NCBI GenBank assembly: GCA_040386075.1
Contig: JAZKGE010000034.1
Coordinates: 62,001-126,000 of the forward strand
Source: UBA4416 sp040386075
GTDB lineage: Bacteria > Bacteroidota > Bacteroidia > B-17B0 > Aurantibacillaceae
Direction: 5' to 3'
Length of the DNA stretch: 64,000 bases
This document shows positions 1-7,871 of this stretch, piece by piece. The notes beneath the pieces are model-generated. The model ran no database searches and was not told the DNA's origin. It worked only from the letters and a program-made list of their open reading frames with translations. The stretch's first letter is position 1. Each line of letters begins with the position of its first letter. The position numbers were made by a program, and so were the translations under genes.

Positions 1-120
1 TTAGGGCTTAGTTACGTTCTGGCAGTGGTTCAAAAGCATAATGGCACAATTCATGTAGAGAGTGAAGTGGGTAAAGGTAGTACCTTTAAAATCCTAATGC
101 CCTTAAAAAACGTAGATTAA
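1..120 (+). CDS. Sensor histidine kinase, C-terminal end (partial)
   Basis: The first 39 codons read in frame 1 from the window edge are the end of a HATPase domain. LGLSYVLAVVQKHNGTI corresponds to the G2-box region, where a GLGLS-type motif is followed by the helix leading to H-G-G/T-I. VESEVGKGSTFKILMPL is the usual last strand of a histidine kinase. The stop TAA is at 118-120. The gene ends 22 bp before an OmpR-type regulator on the same strand, so the two probably form one two-component operon. Everything upstream of the ATP-binding end lies outside the window, so sensor type and signal cannot be stated. Confidence 0.85.
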   Translation, partial: LGLSYVLAVVQKHNGTIHVESEVGKGSTFKILMPLKNVD

Positions 121-142
121 CATAAATAGAATAAATACAATT

Positions 143-844
143 ATGGAAAATGTAAAAACACAAATATTATTGGTAGAAGATGATCCGAATTTGGGAACAT
201 TGTTACAGGAATATTTAGAAGCTAAAGGATTTGAAACAAAATTGGCCACTGATGGCAAAAAAGGCTTTGATGCATTTTGCAAACAGGAGTTCGATCTATT
301 ATTGCTTGACGTGATGATGCCTGTGAAAGACGGTTTAACGTTGGCAAAAGAAATAAGAGTAACAGATAAACATGTGCCTATTATCTTTTTAACTGCTAAA
401 AGCATGAAAGAAGATACCATAGAAGGCTTTAACGCCGGAGCAGATGATTATATCACCAAGCCATTTAGCATGGATGAATTATTGGCTCGTGTAACAGCAG
501 TGTTACGCAGAAGTAATAAGCAACGTGTTCATAATAGTGAAGATGTAAATTTCTCTATTGGTAGCTACACCTTTAACTCCGAAACACAGGCTTTGGTACA
601 TGATGGCGCCGAACAAAAATTAACTACTAAGGAAAGTCAGTTAATGCGTTTATTATGCGTTCATAAAAATGATGTATTAGACAGGAACTTTGCTTTAAAA
701 ACCATCTGGCACGATGATAATTACTTCAACGGCCGTAGTATGGATGTTTATATTGCCAAGCTTCGTAAATATTTAAAAGACGATTCAAAAGTTGAGATCG
801 TGAACATACACGGAAAAGGCTTTAAACTATTAGTTAATTCATAA
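143..844 (+). CDS. OmpR-family response regulator
   Basis: A 233-residue response regulator with an N-terminal receiver and a C-terminal winged-helix DNA-binding domain. The acidic pocket is seen as LVEDDPN. The phospho-acceptor is Asp56 in LLLLDVMMPVKDG, the switch threonine lies in IIFLTAK, and Lys106 is in DDYITKPF. The second half (about 135-232) has the OmpR pattern LTTKESQLMRLLCVHKNDVLDR, then DVYIAKLRKYLKDD and IHGKGFKL. It follows a histidine kinase end by 22 bp and is followed by a strong terminator hairpin, so it closes the operon. The regulated genes are unknown. It resembles RprY-type regulators of Bacteroidota, but I would not assign that name. Confidence 0.93.
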   Translation: MENVKTQILLVEDDPNLGTLLQEYLEAKGFETKLATDGKKGFDAFCKQEFDLLLLDVMMPVKDGLTLAKEIRVTDKHVPIIFLTAKSMKEDTIEGFNAGADDYITKPFSMDELLARVTAVLRRSNKQRVHNSEDVNFSIGSYTFNSETQALVHDGAEQKLTTKESQLMRLLCVHKNDVLDRNFALKTIWHDDNYFNGRSMDVYIAKLRKYLKDDSKVEIVNIHGKGFKLLVNS

Positions 845-863
845 TAGATTAGGGAATTCACTT

Positions 864-903
864 AAAAGTGGTTTATTTTGTAATAAAATAAACCACTTTT
901 TTT
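864..903 (+). terminator. Intrinsic terminator after the response regulator, abutting the murF-alr start
   Basis: A perfect 16-bp stem, aaaagtggtttatttt at 864-879 and its complement at 885-900, surrounds the loop gtaat, and a T run follows to 903. It lies 20 bp after the response regulator stop. The next gene's GTG start is only 3 bases past the T run. Confidence 0.85.
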
Positions 904-906
904 ATT

Positions 907-3372
907 GTGTACAATCCGCAACAAATAGCTGAAATTATCAATGCCCGTATTGTTGGAAACAGTAATCAATCGGTTCAACATATTTTAATAGATAGTCGAC
1001 AGCTAACCGAACCTTCACACAGTGTTTTTGTAGCTTTAACAACCGAGCGTAATGACGCTCACCAGTATATTTTTAGTCTGTATCAAAAAGGAGTAAAAAC
1101 ATTTATCGTTAAGCACATTCCTCAAAATTGTGAAGGATTGGAAGATGCTATCTGTTTTTTGGTTGTAGAGAATACATTAAAAGCACTTCAGCAATTAGCC
1201 ATTCATCATCGTCGAGAATTTAAAATTCCGGTTATTGGTGTAACAGGAAGCAATGGAAAAACCATTGTGAAAGAGTGGCTATATCAGTTATTGAAGTTAG
1301 ATCATACAATTGCGCGCAGCCCAAAAAGTTTCAACTCGCAGGTTGGCGTACCATTATCTGTTTGGCAATTAAATAGCCGGCATACCTTAGGTATTTTTGA
1401 AGCAGGTATTTCCGAAGTAGGTGAAATGCCTTTATTGAATAAGATCATTCAACCTACCATTGGCGTGTTTACCTCTTTAGGTTCGGCACACGATGAGGGT
1501 TTTGAAAATGCTTCTCAGAAGCTGAAAGAAAAAATGCATTTGTTCACCAATGCTCAAATGGTGATTGTGAATGCCCTATCGCTGAAAGAAGAACATCTGG
1601 AGTATTTGAATAAAAATGTTTTTTTGATCTCAAACGATCAGGATGCAGCGCTTCAGATCTTAGAAAAAGAAAATCATCATACGCATACTGTTATTCATGC
1701 GCTTTATAATACAGAACGCATTAGCATTCAGATTCCGTTTACCGATCATGCCAGTGTCGAGAATGCTATTACCTGCTGGGCCGTGTTATTACACCTGAAC
1801 ATTTCCAGAGTAGAGATTGAGAACCGTATGAAAGCATTACAGCCTGTGGCTATGCGTTTGGAATTAAAATTGGGAAACAACAATTGTGTATTGATCAATG
1901 ACTTCTATAATTCAGATATTAATGCCCTGGAAATTGCTTTGCATCATCAAAAGCAGCAACATCGCGGCGGAAAAAAAATAGTGATCTTGTCTGATATTGA
2001 ACAAAGTGGTAAATCAAGCATTGAATTATATCAGCAGGTTGCCAGGTTAATGTCGCAGTTCGAAATTGATCTGGTAATTGGTATTGGTAAAGAGTTATCG
2101 ACCCAACGACATCTGTTTAAACATGGCTCTCATTTTTATGACAATACTGACGTCTTTATTTCAGAGAGTAAAACAAATCCCGAGTTACAGTTTCATAATG
2201 CCATTATTTTACTGAAAGGCGCCCGCAGTTTTGGTTTTGAAAAGATCAGTAAAAATCTGCAACAAAAGAGTCACGATACTGTTTTAGAGATCAACTTAAA
2301 CAGGTTAGTTCATAATATCAATTTTTACCGTTCACAGGTTAGTAAAGATACCATGCTGATGTGTATGGTAAAAGCAACCGGTTATGGAAGCGGAAGCACA
2401 GAAATTGCTTTTACACTGCAACACCATCATGTTAATTATTTAGCGGTGGCTTATGCCGATGAAGGTGTAGAGTTACGCAAAGCAGGTATTCATTTGCCAA
2501 TTATGGTCATGAGCCCCGAAGAATCTTCTTATGATGATATGATCGACCATCATCTGGAACCTGAAATTTATTCATTTAAAATAGCAAAGGAGTTTTTACA
2601 GGCCTTACAATCAAAAGCTATTTCAACACCTTACCCGGTGCATATAAAACTTGATACCGGTATGAAACGGTTGGGCTTTGAAGAAAATCAATTAGCTGAA
2701 CTATGCGAACACTTAAAAAGAGAACCTTTACTAAAAGTAAAGAGCATTTTTTCGCACCTTGTAGCCAGCGACGACAAAGCCTTTGATGAATTCACGAATT
2801 CACAAATTACCTTTTTTGAAAAGGGTGCTGCACAAATTGAGAATGCCGTTGGTTATAAAGTATTGAAACATATTTGTAATTCGGGAGCTATTACCAGATT
2901 TAAACAGGCGCATTATAGTATGGTGCGTTTAGGCATTGGCATGTATGGCGTTGGTTTTAACGATATTGAAAAACAACAACTTGAGAATATCAGTTCATTA
3001 AAAACGCGCATCTCACAAATAAAAGAATTGCAAACAGGAGAAAGTGTTGGTTATAACCGAAAAGGCGTTGCAACCAAACAAACAACCATTGCTACTATTC
3101 CTATTGGTTATGCCGATGGCTTTAGTCGCAAATTAGGGAATGGAAATTTTGAAGTATTCGTCAATAAAAAATCATGCAAGACCATTGGTAATATTTGTAT
3201 GGATATGTGCATGATAGATATTACCGGTGTTGATTGCAAAGAAGGTGATGAGGTTATTGTATTCGACACTTTGGAGCAATTAATGGCTTTATCGAAAGCC
3301 ATGGAAACCATTCCTTATGAAGTACTCACAGGCATTTCGTCACGCGTAAAAAGAGTGTATGTACAGGAGTAG
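907..3372 (+). CDS. Bifunctional MurF ligase / alanine racemase fusion
   Basis: An 821-residue fusion joining two steps of peptidoglycan precursor synthesis in the cytoplasm. Residues 1 to about 455 are MurF, which adds D-Ala-D-Ala to UDP-MurNAc-tripeptide. The P-loop GVTGSNGKT holds Lys118, SFNSQVGVPLSVW follows, and a MurF-type DFYNSD motif lies in the C-domain. Residues about 460-821 are a PLP alanine racemase: Lys489 in MVKATGYGSG, SGAITR, VGYNRKG with the likely catalytic Tyr, and GNICMDMCMID. The fusion is known from Bacteroidota and would couple D-Ala supply to its use. The start is GTG, chosen because YNPQQIAEIINARIVGNS aligns with the usual N-terminus of the family. A terminator hairpin sits immediately upstream, which is odd. 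Confidence 0.93.
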   Translation: MYNPQQIAEIINARIVGNSNQSVQHILIDSRQLTEPSHSVFVALTTERNDAHQYIFSLYQKGVKTFIVKHIPQNCEGLEDAICFLVVENTLKALQQLAIHHRREFKIPVIGVTGSNGKTIVKEWLYQLLKLDHTIARSPKSFNSQVGVPLSVWQLNSRHTLGIFEAGISEVGEMPLLNKIIQPTIGVFTSLGSAHDEGFENASQKLKEKMHLFTNAQMVIVNALSLKEEHLEYLNKNVFLISNDQDAALQILEKENHHTHTVIHALYNTERISIQIPFTDHASVENAITCWAVLLHLNISRVEIENRMKALQPVAMRLELKLGNNNCVLINDFYNSDINALEIALHHQKQQHRGGKKIVILSDIEQSGKSSIELYQQVARLMSQFEIDLVIGIGKELSTQRHLFKHGSHFYDNTDVFISESKTNPELQFHNAIILLKGARSFGFEKISKNLQQKSHDTVLEINLNRLVHNINFYRSQVSKDTMLMCMVKATGYGSGSTEIAFTLQHHHVNYLAVAYADEGVELRKAGIHLPIMVMSPEESSYDDMIDHHLEPEIYSFKIAKEFLQALQSKAISTPYPVHIKLDTGMKRLGFEENQLAELCEHLKREPLLKVKSIFSHLVASDDKAFDEFTNSQITFFEKGAAQIENAVGYKVLKHICNSGAITRFKQAHYSMVRLGIGMYGVGFNDIEKQQLENISSLKTRISQIKELQTGESVGYNRKGVATKQTTIATIPIGYADGFSRKLGNGNFEVFVNKKSCKTIGNICMDMCMIDITGVDCKEGDEVIVFDTLEQLMALSKAMETIPYEVLTGISSRVKRVYVQE

Positions 3373-3383
3373 ATTTTTGTATA

Positions 3384-3412
3384 CGTCATTGCGAGCGATA
3401 GCGAAGCAAACA
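3384..3412. repeat. Short dispersed palindrome (gcgagcg...gcgaag type)
   Basis: The sequence begins gtcattgcgagcg and continues with agcgaagcaa. A related copy begins gtcatcgcgaacg at 11547-11575. Such palindromic intergenic repeats are common in several bacterial phyla. It sits between murF-alr and the next start codon, so in-frame codons upstream of 3413 are repeat-derived. Confidence 0.55.
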
Positions 3413-4780
3413 ATGCTTAGCGCATTCATTCTGTTCTCTCTTTCTTCCTGCGATACCGAACCCGAAATACAGACAGAAAACAAACCCACCGTAAAATCAG
3501 ATCCTACCTTCGTTGATATTGCCCCTATTGTTTTCAAGAACTGTACGCCTTGCCATAGGGCTGGCGAGAGCGGTCCGTTTGAATTAATGAATTACGAGGA
3601 TGTATTAAAGAACAAGAATAAAATAAAATTTGTTACCCAAACCAAATACATGCCGCCATGGCCAGCTGATATTTCCTATTCCCACTTTGTTGGCGAACGT
3701 GCATTGTCCTCAGAAGAAATTGAACTGATAAAAGTTTGGGTAGAGAATGGCGCACCTAAAGGCGACGAATCTAAAATACCTTCTGCTCCTGTTTTTTATA
3801 CGGGCTCTTCTTTACGAAAGCCTGATACGGTTATTAAATTTAAAGAACCCGTTCCTATTAAAGGAAATGGCACCGATCATTTTTATGTAGTGAAACTGCC
3901 GGTGCAATTAGCAAAAGATACTTTTGTGAGTTACTTTGAATTTGTGCCATCACAACGTAAACTGGCGCATCACATTAACGGACATTTAATAAATTACGAA
4001 GCCGGTAAAAAAAAGGATATTCAACCCGGGCTAACCCATGCGCTTGATAATTTTTCGGATTACAAGGACCTGTATTCGCAAATGAATATTTTAAATGATG
4101 ATGGAACCTTTCCGGTACTTACACCAAACACCGTATATTATTTACCTGGCTATACACCACCTGTTTATCCTAATGGCATTGGTGGTTATAAAGTCAACAA
4201 AACCGCTGCTATTCTTTTAAAGAACATTCATTACGGACCAAGCAGCAAAAATGTGTTGGATAGCTCTTACATCAATGTGTTTTACGGACCAAAACCTAAA
4301 CGGCCCATCTTTGAAACACAGTTGGGAACGTTTGGTATCTCTAAAATTGAACCGGAGTTGATCCTGCATCCAAACAAAGTTGAAACGTTTCACACGCAGA
4401 CTACTTTAAATAATGATATATCTATCCTATCGGTTAACCCGCATATGCATTTATTGGGCAAATCATTCTGGGCTTTTGCCGTTCAAACAAATGGCGATAC
4501 CATTCCTTTAATTAAGATCAATAAATGGGATTTTCGCTGGCAGTATTATTACACCTACCAGCATCCTGTTATTATTACAAAGGGAACTGTTATTCATGTG
4601 TACGGAACTTTTGATAATACCGATAAAAACCCTTTTAATCCCAACCACCCGCCTAAGATGGTTACTCAGGGCGAAGGTGTGCGCAGCATGCAAACTACCG
4701 AAGAGATGTTCCAATTCATCTTTACCTACCTCCCTTACCAAAATGGCGATGAGGATTTGGATTTGAGTAAGGGCAATTAA
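3413..4780 (+). CDS. Lipoprotein with cytochrome c motif and copper type II monooxygenase-like domain
   Basis: A 455-residue protein beginning MLSAFILFSLSSC, a lipoprotein signal with the lipobox cysteine at residue 13. A single haem-binding motif CTPCH (residues 44-48) lies in a short cytochrome c-like segment that ends in a WVENGAPKGD pattern. The rest resembles the peptidylglycine alpha-hydroxylating monooxygenase fold: LAHHINGHLIN could supply the paired histidines of the first copper site, NPHMHLLGK the HxH of the second, and TTEEM a methionine ligand. DNTDKNPFNPNHPP is also typical of that fold. It would be exported and membrane-anchored; the substrate is unknown. The ATG at 3413 is preferred over an upstream ATG at 3359 that overlaps murF-alr and runs through a repeat. 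Confidence 0.75.
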   Translation: MLSAFILFSLSSCDTEPEIQTENKPTVKSDPTFVDIAPIVFKNCTPCHRAGESGPFELMNYEDVLKNKNKIKFVTQTKYMPPWPADISYSHFVGERALSSEEIELIKVWVENGAPKGDESKIPSAPVFYTGSSLRKPDTVIKFKEPVPIKGNGTDHFYVVKLPVQLAKDTFVSYFEFVPSQRKLAHHINGHLINYEAGKKKDIQPGLTHALDNFSDYKDLYSQMNILNDDGTFPVLTPNTVYYLPGYTPPVYPNGIGGYKVNKTAAILLKNIHYGPSSKNVLDSSYINVFYGPKPKRPIFETQLGTFGISKIEPELILHPNKVETFHTQTTLNNDISILSVNPHMHLLGKSFWAFAVQTNGDTIPLIKINKWDFRWQYYYTYQHPVIITKGTVIHVYGTFDNTDKNPFNPNHPPKMVTQGEGVRSMQTTEEMFQFIFTYLPYQNGDEDLDLSKGN

Positions 4781-4794
4781 TGCTTTTATTTTTT

Positions 4795-5026
4795 GGGCGC
4801 GTTCGGCGGTAACCGAACCGGGCTGTCACTTCAATCTTTTTTGTTTCACAAAAAAGGATTTCCGTTTGCATCCCTCGCGCGTGCTTGCAGTAAAATTGAA
4901 ACGTAAGCTCCGAATTTTGAAAGGTAAACCCCCGCGTGAGGGATTGTAGTGGAAATACTTTTACGTAACGTAGTGGAGTAAAAGATTGGAACGGAAAGCC
5001 CGACCCGACGGAGGAGGGGCACGCCC
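4795..5026. repeat. Long modular inverted-repeat element, copy A
   Basis: About 232 bp from gggcgcg to cacgccc. Both arms are of the 'caatctttt...aaaaggatt' type. The left arm has mini-hairpins GTTCGG/CCGAAC and CTTTTTTG/CAAAAAAG; the right arm has CTTTTAC/GTAAAAG. The centre carries catccctcgcgcg facing cgcgtgagggatt. Homologous copies are at 7325, 15841, 18238, 19903 and (half) 50039. It fills most of the 320-bp gap between the monooxygenase-like gene and rsmI. ORFs through it are spurious. Confidence 0.9.
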
Positions 5027-5100
5027 AAATTCTTCAAAAGCCAAATACTCTGCCTTTACCTTTAACCATTAAAATAAAAATTGTACTTTTAGCTATTAAG

Positions 5101-5778
5101 ATGACACCAAAACTTTACATAGTTCCAACACCCATTGGTAATTTAGAAGACATGACCTTTAGGGCAATTAATGTTCTAAAATCTGTTGATCTGATCCTGG
5201 CAGAAGATACCCGGAACTCTATTCACCTGTTAAGGCATTTTCAAATAGAAAAACCTTTACGCTCTTACCATGCACATAACGAGCATAGTACCGTTGAACA
5301 CATTGTTGAAATGATCGCTTCCAACAAATCGGTAGCGTTGATTTCGGATGCAGGTACACCTGCTATTTCTGATCCTGGATTTTTATTGGTACGTGAGTGT
5401 TTAAAAAATAATGTGGCTGTTGAAACCTTACCAGGCGCAACGGCCTTTGTGCCCGCATTGGTAAACAGTGGCTTGCCTTGTGATAGTTTTGTGTTCTATG
5501 GATTTTTGCCGCAAAAAAAAGGACGACATACCAAACTACTTTCTTTAAAAGAAGAAACACGCACCATGATCTTTTATGAATCGCCATTCAGGCTGGTAAA
5601 ATTATTAGAAGAGTTCAAAGAATATTTAAGTGGCGACAGACAGGTTTCTGTATCCCGAGAGCTATCTAAACTGTATGAAGAGAACGCACGCGGTACGGTT
5701 GAAGAAATGATAGCACATTTCACAGCCAAGACAGTAAAGGGCGAAATAGTAGTTGTGCTGGCAGGAAAAGAAGATTAA
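5101..5778 (+). CDS. rsmI: 16S rRNA (cytidine-1402-2'-O)-methyltransferase
   Basis: A 225-residue SAM-dependent methyltransferase of the tetrapyrrole-methylase fold that modifies C1402 in the ribosomal P-site region. The family signature is clear: the N-terminal IVPTPIGNLEDMTFRAINVL, then LILAEDTRNS, the SAM-binding stretch ALISDAGTPAISDPGFLLV, LPGATAFVPALVNSGLPCD, FYGFLPQKKGR, and FYESPFRL. The protein is somewhat shorter than the E. coli enzyme (about 286 residues), as in other Bacteroidota, where the C-terminal part is reduced. TACTTTTA about 20 bp upstream of the ATG may be a -7 element. The neighbours show no functional link. Confidence 0.95.
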   Translation: MTPKLYIVPTPIGNLEDMTFRAINVLKSVDLILAEDTRNSIHLLRHFQIEKPLRSYHAHNEHSTVEHIVEMIASNKSVALISDAGTPAISDPGFLLVRECLKNNVAVETLPGATAFVPALVNSGLPCDSFVFYGFLPQKKGRHTKLLSLKEETRTMIFYESPFRLVKLLEEFKEYLSGDRQVSVSRELSKLYEENARGTVEEMIAHFTAKTVKGEIVVVLAGKED

Positions 5779-5811
5779 CTTAATATGTTATGTAGAAATC
5801 TCAAAGATGAA

Positions 5812-5868
5812 GGTCATGCTGAACTTGATTCAGCATCTCATGAGACCCTGAATCAAGTTCAGGGTAAC
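5812..5868. repeat. Dispersed palindrome containing ctgaacttgattcag
   Basis: Two 15-mers, ctgaacttgattcag and its exact reverse complement ctgaatcaagttcag, lie about 20 bp apart. They form a hairpin just after rsmI. A related single unit occurs at 32211-32237. An open frame runs through it into the next gene from 5785, but this is repeat-derived. Confidence 0.7.
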
Positions 5869-5889
5869 AGTTCACCTTTGATTTCAAAA

Positions 5890-6666
5890 ATGTTTTTATT
5901 CTTCCTTTGCACTTTGATCTTATCAGGCTGCGCCGTCCGTTCCGTGTATGTTCCCACAAGTCAAAACGTCGTATTGTTTGATGAGAAAAAGCAAATTCAG
6001 GCAAATGCTTACATAGGAAGTAATCACCTCGAATTGCAGGTGGCTCATAACCCGGTCGATCATTTTGTAGCAGGACTCCATGTTAATTACGGAACAGGCT
6101 TAGCCGCTTACGAAGGCATGGTAGGTGTTTACGGGTACTCTAAAAAAAATGCAACCTGGCGTTGTGAACTAACAGGAGGCGGTGGTTATAACTCTAATTT
6201 CTTTCAGCAAAATAATGCCTGGATGGCCGCGGTAAAAAAAGAGAATGTAAATTACGAAACCTATTCTATTTACAATAAATATTTTGTGCAACCTTCGGTT
6301 GGTTTTTTCTCTAAAATAAACATGTACAAAATAAATTATTCCTTTGCATTTTCATGCCGTGCTTCTTACCTCGATTTTAAAAAGTATGTGTATAAAGAGA
6401 TCGATCGCGATAGCCTGGTGCTTAACAGTCCCAACCCTTATATTGTGAACCGTAATTATAATAACAAAGCCATCCTGATCATTGAACCTTGTTTTATTAA
6501 TAAAGTGGGTTACAAAAATGTGTCGGCTGTAATACAAGGCCAATTCATTGTGCCGATGGCAAGTGATATCGATCTGCATTATGCTAATTTTAGTCCGGTG
6601 TTTTTAATGAGTTTTGGGTTGCAGTATAATTTTGTATTCAAAAAACAAAAAGAACCCAAACCATGA
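5890..6666 (+). CDS. Predicted outer-membrane lipoprotein, unknown function
   Basis: A 258-residue protein from the ATG at 5890, chosen because MFLFFLCTLILSGCAVRS is a lipoprotein signal with the lipobox LSGC. The frame upstream of it is a dispersed repeat. After a short linker the chain has alternating polar and aromatic strands (AYIGSNHLELQVAHNPVDH, GLAAYEGMVGVYGYSKK, YSFAFSCRASYLDF, VSAVIQGQFIVPM) and ends in FGLQYNFVFKK, the pattern of a beta-barrel or surface beta-sandwich. Its stop overlaps the next start (ATGA), so the two are probably translated together. I do not recognise a named family. Confidence 0.7.
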   Translation: MFLFFLCTLILSGCAVRSVYVPTSQNVVLFDEKKQIQANAYIGSNHLELQVAHNPVDHFVAGLHVNYGTGLAAYEGMVGVYGYSKKNATWRCELTGGGGYNSNFFQQNNAWMAAVKKENVNYETYSIYNKYFVQPSVGFFSKINMYKINYSFAFSCRASYLDFKKYVYKEIDRDSLVLNSPNPYIVNRNYNNKAILIIEPCFINKVGYKNVSAVIQGQFIVPMASDIDLHYANFSPVFLMSFGLQYNFVFKKQKEPKP

Positions 6667-7295
6667 GAATACTAATTTTCGTTTTATCTCTGGCATTCTT
6701 TTGCTCCTGTTTTTTTTTAGGACCTTCTCCGCGCAAGCGCTTACAAATTGCAGAGTCGGTTAAACCTATTGATATTGCTATTGTACCCGGCTTGCCTTTA
6801 TACCATGGTAAATGGGATACGCTATTAAAATCGCGCATGTTATGGTCGGCTTACCTTTATAAAAAAGGTATAGTATCTAATGTTCTCTATTCGGGCAATG
6901 CCGTTTACACACCCTGGATCGAAGGCCCATCTATGGCATTACTGGCAAACCAATTGGGTGTGCCAAACGAGCATATAGTAATTGATACGATTGCGGAGCA
7001 TAGCACGGAGAATTTATTTTATGGGTATGTTATGGCAAAAGCTTTGGGTTATAAGAATATTGCTATTGCAACCGATCCTTTTCAGTGCGCCATGCTGCAT
7101 AAGTATGCGAAGAAACATTTTAAAGAGACCATTTATTTTATTCCTATTGTTTACGATAGCATTCGTCCACAAATGAGTATTGAGCTGGAAATTGATACTA
7201 CTATTACTGTAAAGAAAAATTTTATTCCTATTGAGCAGCGGCTTGATTACAAAGACCGTTTTAAAGGAACTGCCGGCAAGAGTATAAAGAAGTGA
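6663..7295 (+). CDS. YdcF/DUF218-family protein
   Basis: A 210-residue protein with a hydrophobic N-terminus (RILIFVLSLAFFCSCFF) that is a signal or lipoprotein anchor. The DUF218 pattern follows: PIDIAIVPGLPLYHG, an internal LYSGNAVYTPWIEGPSMALLANQLGVP, the acidic/serine stretch EHSTENLFYGYVMAKALGYKNIAIATDPFQCAML. In this family (SanA/YdcF/ElyC) members have been linked to envelope integrity, but the reaction is not established. It overlaps the upstream outer-membrane lipoprotein gene by 4 bp, so a shared envelope role is likely. No terminator is evident; a long inverted repeat begins 29 bp after the stop. Confidence 0.8.
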   Translation: MRILIFVLSLAFFCSCFFLGPSPRKRLQIAESVKPIDIAIVPGLPLYHGKWDTLLKSRMLWSAYLYKKGIVSNVLYSGNAVYTPWIEGPSMALLANQLGVPNEHIVIDTIAEHSTENLFYGYVMAKALGYKNIAIATDPFQCAMLHKYAKKHFKETIYFIPIVYDSIRPQMSIELEIDTTITVKKNFIPIEQRLDYKDRFKGTAGKSIKK

Positions 7296-7324
7296 TTTTC
7301 TATTTTTTAAAATTCTATTAATTG

Positions 7325-7548
7325 GGGCGCGTTCGGCGGTAGCCGAACCGGGCTGTCACTTCAATCTTTTATTCACTACGTTCATAAAAGGATTTTCGTT
7401 TGCATCCCTCGCGCGTACTTGCCGTAAAATCCAAGCATAAGTTTTAAGTTTAATTTGTCCTCGCGTGAGGGATGCGAGCAGAAATCCTTTTTGCTGCCTC
7501 TTTGCAAAAAGATTGGAGCGGGTCAGCCCGGCCCCTCGGGCCACGCCC
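7325..7548. repeat. Long modular inverted-repeat element, copy B
   Basis: About 224 bp from gggcgcgttcggcggt to ggccacgccc. The left arm resembles that of copy A, and the right arm read in reverse resembles the left arm of copy C (GGCCCGAGGGGCC, then CTTTTTGC/GCAAAAAG). The centre has catccctcgcgcg facing cgcgtgagggatgc. It lies between ydcF (+) and a small minus-strand gene. Confidence 0.9.
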
Positions 7549-7568
7549 AACTTCTTTACTTATAATAC

Positions 7569-7778
7569 TCAACCCCTCCATTTCCTGCATGGCAACCAAA
7601 CTACCAGTACAGATAATAGCCCTATAACTAAAGCACTAAGCCCGCAATATAGCGCCGTGCGTCGGCCCTCGACCAAAAGACCTGATGTGGTAGAGGCTGC
7701 TTCTATACTTATATATAACAGAAGAACCGTTATGGCCATAACAGCTAACGTAACTATAATGCGCGTGCTTGTTTTCAT
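7569..7778 (-). CDS. Small two-helix membrane protein, unknown function
   Basis: A 69-residue product with two hydrophobic segments, IIVTLAVMAITVLLLYISIE (about 7-26) and YCGLSALVIGLLSVLVVWL (about 44-62), split by a short polar loop with EGRR. It is too short for a family call. In favour of a real gene: a good -7 element, TATATTTG (minus strand, 7795-7802), lies 17 bp upstream of the ATG, and the start faces the four-box operator at 7872-7985. It is divergent from the outer-membrane protein gene at 8077, the same layout as the regulator/envelope-gene pair at 62 kb. There is no similarity to that regulator. Confidence 0.5.
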   Translation of the reverse strand: MKTSTRIIVTLAVMAITVLLLYISIEAASTTSGLLVEGRRTALYCGLSALVIGLLSVLVVWLPCRKWRG

Positions 7779-7871
7779 GTTTTAAATACCATTGCAAATA
7801 TAGTTAATCGCGATCTTTTATGCTTTTAACCAAAAATTTAAGCCTATTTCGGGATACACTATATTTATAAT

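Noticed and set aside
103..420. Minus-strand frame opposite the response regulator
   Set aside because: It lies wholly opposite a well-supported response regulator gene and has no recognisable features or promoter.
864..903. Riboswitch or leader element for murF-alr
   Set aside because: The structure is one perfect stem with a T run, which fits an intrinsic terminator; no ligand-binding type fold is visible. Its position beside the start is reported as a finding instead.
5785..5889. N-terminal extension of the outer-membrane lipoprotein
   Set aside because: The extension is encoded by a dispersed palindrome. The lipoprotein signal begins at the ATG at 5890.
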